Of a DNA stretch of 64,000 nt, positions 36,747 through 50,028 are shown piece by piece. This DNA comes from Acanthacorydalis orientalis. Its lineage: Eukaryota; Arthropoda; Insecta; Megaloptera; Corydalidae. Numbering within the stretch: position 1 is the first letter of the stretch; each line of letters starts with the position of its first letter. The notes beneath the pieces are model-generated. The model was not told the DNA's origin. It did no database searches and saw only the letters and a list, made by a program, of their open reading frames with translations. Both the position numbers and the translations under genes were made by a program. Location: contig CM068313.1 in NCBI GenBank assembly GCA_034766995.1, positions 23,781,512 through 23,845,511 of the forward strand, read 5' to 3'.

Positions 36747-37763
36747 GAGATAATATTATAAGGGATGTTATTGTTTTTTTATTAAAAATAATACCTTAAT
36801 TGTATACGTAAGGAACGGTTCCGCTTAACCTTGGAATTTCAAGGCTGTTGAAATTCGTCCAATAAACCCGAATTTTATATTTTAATACATCTGTGAACTG
36901 TGTAACCATCTATCCTTGTGTTAATTTTTGTAAGTATAGTTTTTAATTACAATTAATTTTTATATAACTACTAAATAAACGCTTTATGGCTTGAACATGT
37001 TTTTAAATCCATATTGAAGTTAGATTTTGTTATAAAGAAAAAGACATTTGTCTAATAATGTGGAAAAATAAACACAAATTATAAATCATAATGAAAATGA
37101 ATTTATTTTACATCAAATAGAGTGTTTTTGGTTTTAAAAAAACACATGAACTAGAAGATTCTAAATATTTGAAATTAGTTATACATTATCTAAAATAAAA
37201 TAAGGTAGTTTTTTTTGTGAATAAAACAAACCGCCTTTATAAATTGCTGATTATTTCCATGTTTTTAAATTATAAATAAAGAGAAAAATAAGGTGATATT
37301 TCGTGCCTATACCTATTAACTAGTCTATACTAGTTGCATATGAGCCGATCACCTTGAAAATCTAAAAAAATCTTCTAGTTTCATTTTCTTATAACCAGTT
37401 CAAGTTCAAGATCTTTACAGTTTTATTGCACTTGATGCATAATAATATGGTATGCAATTTTTGTATCTATATTATATAACTTTTTTAATGATCGTACACA
37501 TTCTTATACATTACATTGAACACATTAAGGTATTATTTAATCATTAGTTATTTTTGAATTATAAAATAATCTAATATGAAATGACATTTTTATTTATTAG
37601 TGAATGCAAAATTTCATTATAGTTAGTCATGCTATGTAAAAGTTTAAAAATTATTTTATATAAATTTAACTAAATAACGTCGTAATGAATTTAACGATTT
37701 TTAGCAAAAACGGATTTATTTATTAAAAATATATGAATTCGTTTTTATTTTTTTAATTATCAG
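33481..37763. other. AT-rich non-coding stretch
   Basis: No gene supported. TA tracts at 34260-34312, 35985-36020 and 36658-36740. A GC-richer patch at 34385-34510 holds a tandem AGGATGTGTGT pair and GGGCGCCATCAAAAG. Another at 36805-36880 holds the palindrome GGAACGGTTCC. Confidence 0.5.
36658..36740. repeat. (TA)n microsatellite with an ACACACTC break
   Basis: Two TA runs separated near 36682. Confidence 0.95.
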
Positions 37764-37820
37764 GGTGCTCTCCTCCCTACTCTCTATGCTCGCCGAGTTC
37801 GCCAGGGATCGTTGATTGAA
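37764..37820 (+). CDS. candidate small internal exon
   Basis: Preceded by a pyrimidine-rich acceptor (TTTTAATTATCAG ending at 37763) and followed by GTAAAT at 37821. The 57 bases are phase 0 to 0 and encode GALLPTLYARRVRQGSLIE; reading on instead ends at a TGA near 37836. The segment is far richer in G and C than its flanks, as a coding exon in this genome would be. I do not recognise the protein, and the donor has A rather than G before GT. It may belong with the exon-like segments at 39.93 and 40.34 kb. Confidence 0.25.
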
Positions 37821-37837
37821 GTAAATCTAGTAGTATG

Positions 37838-39151
37838 AAGAAAAATTAATGATAAATGATTAATAAAGAGGAAACTGAGACAGATTTACTTTTCTTTTCA
37901 TTAAATCAATTTTATAGAACTCTTATTTGGTGAAACTTGTATAGAGCATTGCAGTCAATTTCAAGTTTATGGCATATAAGTCGGCAGATTAACTTGCGTT
38001 CGGTTACAACTATGTCTAGGTTTCCCTCTTTAATCAATCGTGTGAAAGCAAATAACGATATTATTGTGTATTCTTTATCAAAAGAATCAATAAAATTTAT
38101 AATTTGTTATCAAATTAAGCGCAGGTATTAAAAATAAGCAATAGTCGATTACTGAACATGTTTATATAAGAATTTGTGATATTTGGATTATTAATTCATT
38201 TGTAAAAAATAATTTAAACACAATGATCAACTACTTTCCAATGATCTTACAGATTTAGTATAAAAATAACATTTCTGGTATAAATAATCCAATTAATTGA
38301 AAATTTAATTAAACTTCTTACCTTTAAAATGAAACTTACTAAATTGTATGTTCTTTATAATCAGAAAAAAGCTTAATAGTTGATTGTATAACTTTTATAT
38401 TACCCAACAAACGTTTTAATTTCGAAAACGGTATCCATTGTGCATTAAACATACGAGATATTTGAGTTTTTGGTAAAATTCGGTGAAACTAACATATTCT
38501 CGAATAGATACACGATTACGTTCTAATTATCAACTATTATTACTTATTAATAATTAGGTTTTGATTATTTTTAAATTAATTTTTGATCGAACTTTTAGAT
38601 ATCTCAATTTTCTGTCGTGCGATCATTTTAGTTTTCATCAAGTAATATATTTTTCCTGTTAGTAAATATTATATTATAGTACCGATAAATGAAAATATAA
38701 AAAAATATCGTTAGTGCATATCCGGAATATTTTAAAAATTTAAAAATCAAACATACCTGCCTTTGTGATTTTTTTTAATTAAATTTAATAATTAAGTTTT
38801 CCTAAATACAATATTTTGACAATATTTAACTTAAATACAACATTTAAATTTTCCTAAAGAGAATTCTAACCAACAAGTTATTGTACCGGTGAACTGATTG
38901 ATATAATTATAGATACTTTTATCAATAATTCTATCAGGTGTATACATTATAATATTTTAATAAATTAAAGTTGCCTGACATTTAATGTAATTAATTATAT
39001 ACATGGCCAAGGTTAAAAAAATATTCAAAATGGACACCTGTAACGAAGGTGTATTAAATTTAAACCGTATCAAAGGTGTTAATATTACAATAGATATGTC
39101 TTAATAATTCAATTTATTTGAAATTATCTCATGTGTATGTGTATATTTATG

Positions 39152-39183
<32 letters not shown>

Positions 39184-39709
39184 ATACTTTAATTAACATA
39201 CTTTGTAAAAACTATTCTTAAACAACCTTGAAATGAAATATAGAAAAAAACTCATAAATTTTACTCTATTATTCACAATCAAAATATTTTTATATTTTAT
39301 GCGTGAGTGGAATATTATTGATCGTTATAAATTACCATTAATTATTCATCCAAAATTTTTGATTTTCTATTAAAAATACTTTATGGTTATACGAAGAATT
39401 AAGAGAGAAACATTTCTTTGTTAAAATCATTTTATTTGAATTAATTTGTAACATTTTTGCAACGCATTTTTTCTACTTTATGATGAATTTTCTTTTAAGT
39501 ATGATTATTTAACTGGCTTTAAAAAAAACGTTATGAAACTGCCTAAAATACTGTTTGTTATTATTATTTTTATTTTAGTTGATGTATTTTTTAAAGTGCA
39601 CGTGATAACTAGTACTGACCTTATCACTTATTTACAAACGTTTGTAGGGAAATAAAATTGAATGTAATTTATCTGTGTGTGTTTAAAATATGTTTGAAGC
39701 TTCACTATA

Positions 39710-39758
<49 letters not shown>

Positions 39759-39931
39759 GTCTATTTTATCTTATTATATAATTAATACGAAAAATAATAT
39801 TGTATCGTAAAAATGATTAAAATGTAAGCCAGTTAGATTAAAATTTATAATATTTACGCCAATGATGTTTCAGACACAAGTAAGTCTTTAATCTGTTTTC
39901 ATTTTATTATGTACTTCTGTTTTTGTTGCAG
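37838..39931. other. AT-rich non-coding stretch
   Basis: No gene supported. A slightly richer patch at 37935-38060 has an open frame lacking an ATG at its start. TA tracts at 39161-39182 and 39715-39755. Confidence 0.5.
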
Positions 39932-40045
39932 CAAAAGTGTCCATTCATCTAGTGAAACGAATTTCAAGATCTCATACTTCGAAGCACCGTTTTTAAAATC
40001 ACGAATTAAGTATTTTTTTCAGTCAAAATGTATAATAAATTTGTA
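39932..40045 (+). CDS. candidate exon after a strong 3' splice site
   Basis: TTCTGTTTTTGTTGCAG ends at 39931, one of the best acceptors in the window. In the frame starting one base in, it reads KSVHSSSETNFKISYFEAPF onward for 38 codons to TAA (40046-40048). Only the first 80 bases are GC-richer. No good donor is visible, so it could be a last exon, an untranslated exon or chance. Protein not recognised. Confidence 0.25.
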
Positions 40046-40335
40046 AATATTTTAATATTTTTTGTTGCTGAAATTATTAAATATTGATAGAAATAATTTA
40101 ATTAAAAGGAATTTATATATAATTGCATGAAAATTAAAATGAAATCGGTTTAAAGTTTAATGCATTCTACAAGAAATGTTCATTATTCTATCGGTTTTTT
40201 TTTGTTAATTTTTTATTTTCATAAGAAAAAACTGATTTACTTTCTAAATATGTAGTACAGATATTCTTAAGATATTAAATGCTTTTCACCTGTTTACTTT
40301 TTATTACAAATTCTACAATAGTAAGTTTTTAATAG

Positions 40336-40385
40336 AGGCTGTGTTGGTGTGCTTGGATAGACGACTACAGTCGAGACGGAAACAG
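40336..40385 (+). other. candidate small exon or untranslated exon
   Basis: Complex 50-base segment between TTTTTAATAG and ACAG|GTAATG (donor at 40386). It is open in two frames, one of them reading CLDRRLQSRRKQ. Its composition differs sharply from its flanks. Low certainty. Confidence 0.25.
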
Positions 40386-40390
40386 GTAAT

Positions 40391-41583
40391 GATATTTACG
40401 ATATTTTACTAAGTATTGTATGTATAAAATAGTTGTTTCTTTTTCTACAAAATAATTCTATTTTTCTACAATATAAAAAATTAATACAAAAAGTTAAGAC
40501 TGACTAATATTTGGCATAATTCAAAATAATTATATAAATATTATTTTTTAAATTAATATTTGTTTGCAAGATACAATAAGGCAGTCAGTACTCAACAATA
40601 GAAAAGTATAAAATAAAATTATGCTTCATAATATTAATTATGTTAGACTAGAATTTTGATTTAATAAACATGAATTTTATTAATAGTAACATCCTTAAAT
40701 TTAAATATTATAAAATGTATTAAAAAGGTAAATACAGAATGATTTTTCTCATTTTTTTTATCTTTTAAAACGATATATAAATATACGAGTTTAATTTCCT
40801 TCATTCAACAGTTTTATTTACATGCTACACTCCATTACACGCTCTGTAAAGTATATTTACATAAATATAAAATGAGAAGATAGTTCCATGAGTCCGGTGA
40901 CACCGTTCACATAGTTCTCATGACCTTTCTTTTGCTTCTTGTGGCAATATTTATAAATGTGATTAAAACTGGTCTCATTTTTAAATAGAATTTTTATACG
41001 TCGTTAACTACGATGGTATCAATAGTTGAAACGTAGTTGATTGATACATAGATTCGAACTAGTTCATAAGAATTGTGGAAAGTAAATATAACGATAAATA
41101 TAGATGTTCCGAAATAAGATGTTGATTTTAAAATGCAATGTGTTAAAAAAAACCTTGTTAATACTTCTTTTATATACTCATATTTATTTATTATGAATTC
41201 GTGTTTTAAGTAAAATCTACAAATAATTTTGTCAATTCATGTCCTTTATTTAAATATTATATATTTAGAATTTATAATAATAAACTTAGATATTTGTATA
41301 TTATTTTTGGACAATTTTAAATTCGGTAATAAATATTCAAGTGGCTAAAATAATATTTATATTAAATTTGGCACAGTAATTTACTAACAATGGGTTGAAA
41401 AAATTAGATTTGAAAATATAATATTATAAATCTAAACTAGACATGGATGGATTATTATACTTTAAAAGTAAAGTTGAGTTACATCCGTAAATATTTAATT
41501 CATATAAATTACTATTCCTAATATTAAATGGATTGATTTTAAGGAGAAGAAACGATAATTTTAGTAGAAATATATCTATATTA
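40391..41583. other. AT-rich non-coding stretch
   Basis: Nothing recognisable. A patch at 40840-40960 is slightly richer (GAGTCCGGTGACACCGTTC). Confidence 0.6.
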
Positions 41584-41755
41584 TAAGGTTGGTGCAAAGA
41601 ATTCTACCTTGTAGGAATAAACAAACTTGTTTCCCGCTGGGACAAATGTGTGAGCCCAATGATGTTTATTTTGATTAATAAATATAATGTATAACTGATA
41701 TATGCATCTTTATACTCGATACGTGAAAACCGCAATTATTTTTGAACCAACCTAA
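41584..41755 (+). mobile_element. 172 bp deletion derivative of the mariner family
   Basis: Flanked by TA. The left end AAGGTTGGTGCAAAGAA is joined directly to the end of the transposase (GINKLVSRWDKCVS) and the 3' leader. The reverse complement of the right end is TTAGGTTGGTTCAAAAATAA. About 150 bases match the 3' end of the 25.2-26.1 kb element. It retains both ends and nothing catalytic, so it could move only with enzyme from elsewhere. Confidence 0.86.
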
Positions 41756-43632
41756 TATAATTACATAATACAGTAAACAAGAAATGTATGTATATATATA
41801 TAAATTTTTTTTATTATTTACCTAAATTCTAAACATACGAATTATTATTTACTACCATCATATTATTTCTCTTTTTTTAATTATTCCCCATTCCTGTTCC
41901 ATCTTCCTGTTGCATTTCTTATTATTAAAAATCACATTAAAATTTTTAAATATGATTGATTTGATTTTAAAAATGGAACAGAAAATTCTAAGAATAGTCC
42001 TTAAAAAATTCTAACATATAAAAGTTATTTTAATGTAACAGGTCCTACTTTTTTAACAATTTAAATGTTCGAATTAACCTTTGGCCCTGATGTATTTTCA
42101 AATAACTCAAGGTGAATGAATATTTGAATGAAAAAATATTTAATGGAAAGAACTAGGTTTTAAACAGAATTTTCGTAAGTTATTCGTCTATATTCATCAA
42201 TGAAAACCTAACAACTAATATACTTCAAGCAAACGATATTTCTAAATAGAAATTAAAAGTATAACGTAAAAACAACGACCTGATTTTTATGAACATCAAA
42301 TACGTTGCTGTAGATGACTCACATGTTCATTTGGAGACAAGGGGAGGACAATAAGAGGAGGGCATTTTAAGCGATTTATTTATATTTTATTGACAGTTGT
42401 CGAACGAAATAAATATATGAAGTTAAAATATAATTTTCTTGTATATACCTAAATTTTCTGTCACAAAATTATATATATATATATATGTGTGTGTGTGTAT
42501 TTTTTTCATCACAATATGTACATCAGTTAAATGAATACATCAATACATTTTTTTATAATAAAAGCATTAATAATTACTTAATGGGTCTGTTTAATTTAAT
42601 TTAGTATATTTCTTTACATTATGATGACAAATATGTATATTCATCCATTAGCTTAATTAAGTGTTGCGCCAAACCTAACGATTAGATAAAACAGTTTACA
42701 TTGCACTGTACATTACATTATCCTCATGATATTTGCACATATTAAATGACGCACTCGGAAATATACAACTTAATCAATATTTGATACATTTATAATTTAA
42801 GTAATTAGACTAATTTAGCTGTTAATACGACACCACATACTGTGGCATTGTTGACACCAATACTTTGCTAGAAACGTAATATATTCATAGTGATCAGCTA
42901 TTGTCTTGTACAGGAAGTTTCGTATTCGAACTTCCGAAAATATGCGACAATTTAAATGGGTTTTTAGCAACGTTTTTACGTGCTTTTTTAAGGTTTAATG
43001 ATTTAATAATTTCAATAGAATGTGTACGTATTTTTATAGAAACTGCTGTATTCTATTATTTGTTATCGGTACGATAAAAAAGTGGACTTTTTACACCTTT
43101 TGAATGCGAAAGTTAATTATCACACGCATATTTTATTCTATTATTTAAAACATGTGTTTACTTATGTATTACTGTATACATAACAAATATTATTATAATA
43201 AACTAGGAGTAGTTAATAGTAAATATTTCTAGATTTTTATATTTTATAATTTTTATTATTATTTTTTTAAAAAATCCTATAAAGTTAATATGAAACCATC
43301 ATTGTTGGTATTTTAATGAGTACTGTTTTACCATAAAGCTTTTCTGTGGGAAAATGTTTTTAGTGATTATTGTAGAAAAAAATATATTGCTGATATGTTT
43401 CAATCATTCGTAGAAAAATAGTTACACTTTCTAGGATAATCGAAAATGAAATTGAAGTATTAACGAAGAGTATGAGAGTATTAATGTTCTTCGAAACATT
43501 TTTAGTAAAGCGACATTTTCTAATTTTCATATTAAATTCAAAGAGACTTAGAAAATTGTACAGACAAATTTAAATATTTTTTTGAAAACTACTTAATTTT
43601 TTTTCATAGATTTTTAAATATTTTTTATTACG

Positions 43633-43672
<40 letters not shown>

Positions 43673-44373
43673 TTAGTAGATATTTTCCTACATTTTAACA
43701 CAGCGCTTTCTTAAATTTTGACAAAGCAAATTGTTAACTATAAGAAGCAAGTAAGTTTAACATAGAAAAACCCTTAAAACTTACATATATTACTAAATGC
43801 ACTATGAGTAACGGATAGTTGTACCTTAATGTATTTTAATTTTATAATGTGACAGAGGTGGTTATTTACCATGATCTAATATTTTAATATATACCAATAT
43901 TTGAAATATAGTAATATCTATTTCGTTTTCTATACTTACAAATATCATAGGAACTTAAAGTTTTTAAATTTAATTTTCTTAAAGTTTTATAACATTTCAC
44001 TTTATTTGAGTTCATATAATCGTAACATATTTTTATTTAAATTGAAATTAATAAATAACTGACTTGAGATAAAAAAAACTCTTTATATGTATGTTGTAAT
44101 GAAACACTTCTTGGTCTTTAATTAATTTAAAAAATAACAATTATGAATTAACAATTTAATTTTTAGAACTGAACAGTTGGTGTAACATTTTTGTTAAATA
44201 AAAACTCATTTCTTTTAAAATTCTTAAAGATGTTTTAAGAACTAAAATAAGATTGACCTTGAAAGAAATGTGTAATAATTTTTAAATTGGTTACACACCT
44301 GAAGGACAAAAATTATGCAGATATCAGACATTTTGTATATCTTAAATGTAAAGTAAATTATATACAAGCACAC

Positions 44374-44404
<31 letters not shown>

Positions 44405-44941
44405 TAGTTTAGCAGTAAATATAGAAGTAGATTTAAATTACTATTTAATACATAAATTATCGTTAATAATAGGCATGGCTCAGAATATATACAATTTAGG
44501 TTAAACAAGAAATAATTTTCATTAATAAAATGTATGATAGTAAAACGTTGTTTCGTTGCTAAAGAGTTATCCAATGGACAATAAAATAATATATGAATTA
44601 AGTTTAAGATGAATAAATGATTTAATTTAGATAAATATAAGAGTGTAACGATTTATTAAATGACTAGATTTTTCCATTGTTTCATAAAGAAAAGATAACT
44701 TATTGTTCTGAGATTCGTTTTCATTTGTTTTTTTTTTATATTAAGTTAATTAAATAAATAAAATTCCATAAAGGATATCCAAGAGCACTACAACAAAAGT
44801 TTCTTCTAAAAAACTTGATAGGGTTTGAAAATTAAATTTGGAATATGTAATAAAATTCCAAGTCAATCAAATAAACAATGTAATTCAATTAACTGACTCA
44901 TTTTTTGTTCTTTATTTCTCTTTTTCTCTCTCACACAGACA

Positions 44942-44946
<5 letters not shown>

Positions 44947-44994
<48 letters not shown>
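44947..44994. repeat. (TA)n microsatellite
   Basis: About 24 units following CTCTCTCACACAGACACAG. Confidence 0.95.
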
Positions 44995-44997
<3 letters not shown>

Positions 44998-45580
44998 GCT
45001 GTTAAAGATAGAATTTTTTTTGAAAATGTGTTTTATTTATAAAATAAACTAATAACTTATTTATTCATACCGGAGGTCTAATTAGTTTTAGTTGATTACG
45101 TCATCATCATACATTTTATAAATGTATAATTAATTATTGTCTATGTGAAATATTTTTGCGACTAACAAAAATAGGTATATAGGATTTTTTGTTCATAAGT
45201 ATTTTATCATTCTTGTTTTTATAAATTTTTCCATACAATAATCAGAAAAGGAATAGTATTTGTATTATTTTTATTTAATTTATTCACTGTTAGAAGTTTC
45301 AATGGGTCGCTAGATTATTTATTCAAGATTTAGTTTCTGGAAAATAATGTTATTTTCATTAAAAAAATAAATTAAAAATTAATTAAGAATATATACATGG
45401 TTTTACTTAAAAGATTATATCACCTAAAAAAATAAACTTAAAATAAAATGTTTGACTACATTATTTAATAATTTAATTATATGCAATATGCATTGAAATG
45501 TTTAATTTTTAATATTAATAACAGAGATGAAACTATAAAAATTAAATAAGTTCAATGAGCATTTGGTTTAGTTACACTTA

Positions 45581-45585
<5 letters not shown>

Positions 45586-45635
<50 letters not shown>
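45586..45635. repeat. (TA)n microsatellite
   Basis: About 25 units. Confidence 0.95.
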
Positions 45636-45638
<3 letters not shown>

Positions 45639-46396
45639 TTATTTTCATAAACATTAAACATTTATTGAATATTAACTGATACAATTACACGGAAAAATAA
45701 ACTTAAATAAAACCTATTCAGTTATTATTTATTGGAAAAATGCCAAACAGATTTGAATACTGTCTATACAGTTGTGAAACTTAAGTGCAAAACTTGTCGG
45801 TGATTTTTTATGGTTGAAGTAAAAATCAATATATATGTTTTTTAATTCTTTAGACATTTTTAGAAGACGCAATTGAATATAAGCGTATTAGTAAGTTTTT
45901 CAGTGTGTGCTAGTGATCATCAATCATTTAATATGGAGTTATCTGTCATTTTATATATATTACCTTATACGTTGTCTAACTTTTGGATTATAATATTATA
46001 TAATATACGCGTATGTTTACATTTTTTCTTGTTCATTGAATATCAAATAAATTTTTAAATAAAGTTTCATATATTATTCTATATGTGTTCCCCGCAGACA
46101 TTAAATTTTTTTATTTCAAAATAAATATTTTAAATATGGTTTACGTATTTATCTGAAAAATATATAAAATTAATATAATTTGTAAAAAAAAATATTAAGG
46201 AAACAGTTATGGTAACTTTATTATATTAGATTATTATTAATGTGATGTATTAAAAACATGAAAAGAGCAAATATACATACATGTTCAACTACTTAATTTT
46301 TCAAATAAATTTTTTGAAAGAACAAGCATAAGTTTATTAATTTAGTTAATAGAAATTATATTTTTTTGTAATTATGGAATTTAGTATGGCAATATG

Positions 46397-46398
46397 TA

Positions 46399-46447
<49 letters not shown>
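46397..46447. repeat. (TA)n microsatellite
   Basis: About 25 units with one ACATA break. Confidence 0.95.
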
Positions 46448-46451
<4 letters not shown>

Positions 46452-47669
46452 TGAATAAGTAAATGAAGAAAATTAATGTATATTATTATAACAGAAAATA
46501 AAAAAATATAGAAACAGCATTTTTTGTTTATTTAATGTTGCACTATAGAATTTTTATTTTATAAAATGTGTATTATTTTAAAGGAAAATATTCTTAGAAC
46601 TTTTATGAATATTTATAATTTGAGATGAATGAAAACTGCGTTCATATATTATATCCTATATAATGTAAAATATATGTATGAGATGTATGGTGGAATTTTG
46701 TAGCACATGAAGATAAATAAGTTAGGTTTTTTAGTAGGAATTCTTCAAATAATAAAAATATTTCTTATAAAATATATTATGTATTATAAAATATATCTGA
46801 AGTAAATTTATACTAAATTTTATTGTAATTAATTTGCAACAATTTTTTGAATTATTTCTCGTACTGAAATACTATAGTTAATCTTAACATTAAATAATTT
46901 TTGGAACTTTATCTAGTTTCAAATCATTTTATACGAAAATTTGATAGAATCGAATTTTTTTGTATTAGTTTTATGTTATTTACTTTAGTAGGCAATAAAG
47001 AAAAAAATCTGATACCAACAAAAAACATACAAAGAAAAATTCAGTGATCCTCTATAGCAGTCGTTATCTATTCAATGAAAATATGCGAATTTTAAATATA
47101 TATATATATACATATATACAAAGAAAAAATTTCATATTATTGCGAATACTTGTGTGTTACTAATTTTAAAATTTTGCCTTTTTCATTGATTTAATTTATT
47201 CTTAAATTCATTTATGCCAGAAATTGAAGATGTGCTTTTATATACTTGTTCTTTAAAATATTGACATTCTATATAATACATTAGTGAGTTAATTTATCAG
47301 ACATAAATCCAATTGAAAACTTTTGAAACACTGTTAAAAGAAAAGTCTTCTGGGAATTCGGTATCATGAAATAGCAACACATTGAAAATTTGTTGAAATT
47401 CTTTTATAGGCTTTCAAAGAAAACTGCAAAAATCCATAAAGAGAATGACATCAAGAATTAAAGTACACATTAAACTTTAAATATTAAACTTTTAAAGATT
47501 TTATCATATAATCAATCCATATCTACAATTAGTGAATTTGCCTTCATAAAATTCATGTAGTACTAAGAAACATTTAAATGTATCCCTAAAAAAAAGACAT
47601 TTTAATAACTTAAAATTAAAATGTATCAAATATTAGAGTAATAACGTAAAAATATACTATAAATGGCCA

Positions 47670-47672
<3 letters not shown>

Positions 47673-47726
<54 letters not shown>
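47673..47726. repeat. (TA)n left of the hAT-like MITE
   Basis: TA run ending exactly at the MITE's CAG. Confidence 0.96.
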
Positions 47727-47730
<4 letters not shown>

Positions 47731-48043
47731 TTCGTAGCCAGACCGTCATATTGGAGGAGGCAAACACAATTTTTGGAAGGGGCAAACACAATTTTTGAAG
47801 GGGCCAACTTTTTTATGCCAAAATTGTTTAACCTCATACCTACAACCGAATTTATATGAAAAACATCTATTTTGGAAAACTTTATTATTAAAAAAGAAGT
47901 TACATAATTCATATTATGTAATTTCTCCCAATGATCCTCCATAAATTTCAAAGCTACCAAAAACCGAAATTTTGTCAGGGGGGCAAACGGAGTAACCAGG
48001 GGGAACAATGCCTTACTGCTCCCGCCTTTTGACTATGGGCCTG
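47727..48043. mobile_element. hAT-like non-autonomous element (MITE)
   Basis: A 317 bp GC-richer island between two long TA tracts. The left end CAGATTCGTAGCCAGACCG and the reverse complement of the right end, CAGGCCCATAGTCAAAAGGC, share CAG and TAG-CA positions (about 10 of 17), the style of CAGG..CGTAGCCAG ends found on many hAT-type MITEs. Inside is a tandem pair of GGCAAACACAATTTTTG units (from about 47758). The 8 bp target duplication expected for hAT cannot be read in TA repeats. A minus-strand open frame across it has no transposase motif. The superfamily assignment is tentative. Confidence 0.55.

Positions 48044-48047
<4 letters not shown>

Positions 48048-48105
<58 letters not shown>
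48048..48105. repeat. (TA)n right of the hAT-like MITE
   Basis: About 28 units after GATATG. Confidence 0.96.
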
Positions 48106-48319
48106 CAGATCATGCGATATAAATAATTCAATTAAATTAGAACACTAATATCAATAGCATGTTTCGTTATTTTTCAAACATGTTAATGTATTTGATATCT
48201 CAATTGGATATGTTTAAAATGAATTTACAAATTTTTAATTAAAGATAAGTGTTTGAATAACTATATAATTATCTACTAAAATTGATACATTTTTTTACAT
48301 TCGTTTAATTTTTATATAC

Positions 48320-48373
<54 letters not shown>

Positions 48374-48446
48374 ATACATATGTGTGTATATGCTTCAAAC
48401 TTTTGCTGATGCAAAAAACTAAAAAATAGGGAATGAACGAAATAAT

Positions 48447-48459
48447 GACGCTAAGCGTC
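48447..48459. repeat. short perfect inverted repeat
   Basis: GACGCT-A-AGCGTC, extendable through a bulge to AATAA/TTATT. AACGTGGACGTT follows about 20 bases later. Confidence 0.6.
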
Positions 48460-48552
48460 GCTTATTTCAAAGTGAACGTGGACGTTTTCTAGATAATGGA
48501 CGAAAGACATGTAAGGATTCTTATAGATATCAAGTGTCACAAATCTTGGCTG

Positions 48553-48560
<8 letters not shown>

Positions 48561-48633
<73 letters not shown>

Positions 48634-48640
48634 CATATAT
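48561..48640. repeat. (TA)n microsatellite
   Basis: About 80 bases with one GTATA break, ending in ACATACATAT. Confidence 0.96.
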
Positions 48641-49972
48641 ATACAGTAAGTTTGGGCAGCTGCATTTATGCAATAATATTTGTCATGTTTTCTTGCGTGT
48701 GATATACTAATATGTATGTTTGTATACTAATATATATATATATATGTTGTTTTTTGTGTGTGATACTAATCCATTTATTTTTACACTAATAATAAACTGT
48801 CACAAAAGAATATTTCTTAAAATTTCTCTTCACTGGCGTTAAGCATAAAACATTCATATTAACAAATTAAATCAATAATATTATATAAATAATAATACTA
48901 ATTTCATTTTTAATTATGAAAGTAGGTAAGATAAAATGTATTTTACATATAAACACTTATAGATATACTTATAGAGATATACAACTGAATATTTGTAATA
49001 TTAGACATGTTTAACTATATTAAGAATTTGTTTTATTGAATAAATAATTTATATTTATTAACTGTTTATAAAACACACCGACTATAATTTAATATACATT
49101 ATAAATGAGTAACAATATTTTAATGTTTAGATTTAATTTACTCTAATAATACATCAATACGTGTCACATGTACTAACAAGTTGAAAAATATATCGATATA
49201 CATTTAGTACTTGTAACTTCTTTTTAGAATAAAATACGAATATTTTTCCATTATATTCGAACTAATTACAATTTTCTATACTAAGAGTTCTTAATAGAAG
49301 TAGTATTACTGCCCAAAGTGACGATTTAAAAATCTTTGAGTGTCTTTGATCTATCATATTATTAACCGTAACTTTATTATCATTTAATGAGTGTTATTAT
49401 CATGTGACACTAATGTAAGTTCAATACAGGAAATTTTATTTGTTACAAATTGAAACCTAAATAAAATAAAATTAATGTATTTTATATAATTATTTTTTTT
49501 AAAAAAAATTAAGAGCTAATTAAAAAAATTTTAAATAATTTATACGACTTCTTGTTTGTAATAATAGTAATTTATAGTAATCATTGTTATACAAATAAAT
49601 TCGTAACATATATTTAGATCATCTTTGTTTTCTAAATTATTGAATAAAAAAACTATATATTCTTTTCAAAAGTTTAACATGAAACAATGTTAATGGGAAG
49701 TTTTATTTCAGTAAGTTATTACTCATAAAATAATATTCATTATTTTACTATAATATATATATATATATATATATTAAATGTGTAAGAAATTCTCAATGAT
49801 GAATCATTCATTTGATGGTTGAAAACCTCTTTAAGGAAATCATTTAATTCTAACCTGAATTATTTATTAGAGACAAGTAAAAATGATTTAATACACCTAA
49901 AATTTATACACAATTTAAAGTATAATTTTATTCAGCCTTAAACAATATATACGAGTGTATGTATATATATAC

Positions 49973-50027
<55 letters not shown>

Positions 50028-50028
50028 G

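Larger units (their letters stand above)
41758..47672. other. long AT-rich non-coding stretch
   Basis: No gene supported. TA tracts at 42471-42487, 43638-43668, 44379-44403, 44947-44994, 45586-45635 and 46397-46447. Complex patches are limited to about 42330-42370 and 42835-42940; the latter holds the inverted pair GGAAGTT/AACTTCC (42913-42935). Confidence 0.6.
48106..50028. other. AT-rich non-coding stretch with TA arrays
   Basis: No gene supported. TA arrays at 48321-48380 (with TG), 48561-48640 and 49981-50020. One small complex patch at 48440-48560 carries two inverted repeats. Confidence 0.6.

Noticed and set aside
36808..36860. Palindromes GGAACGGTTCC and CCTTGGAATTTCAAGG as binding sites
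   Set aside because: Short and isolated; no further evidence of function.
37937..38131. 64-codon plus frame (YRALQSISSLWHISRQ)
   Set aside because: No ATG at its start, no recognised domain, no flanking splice signals beyond chance.
47616..48008. 130-codon minus-strand frame over the hAT-like MITE
   Set aside because: Half is microsatellite translation and the rest shows no transposase motif; it is a chance frame in a non-coding element.
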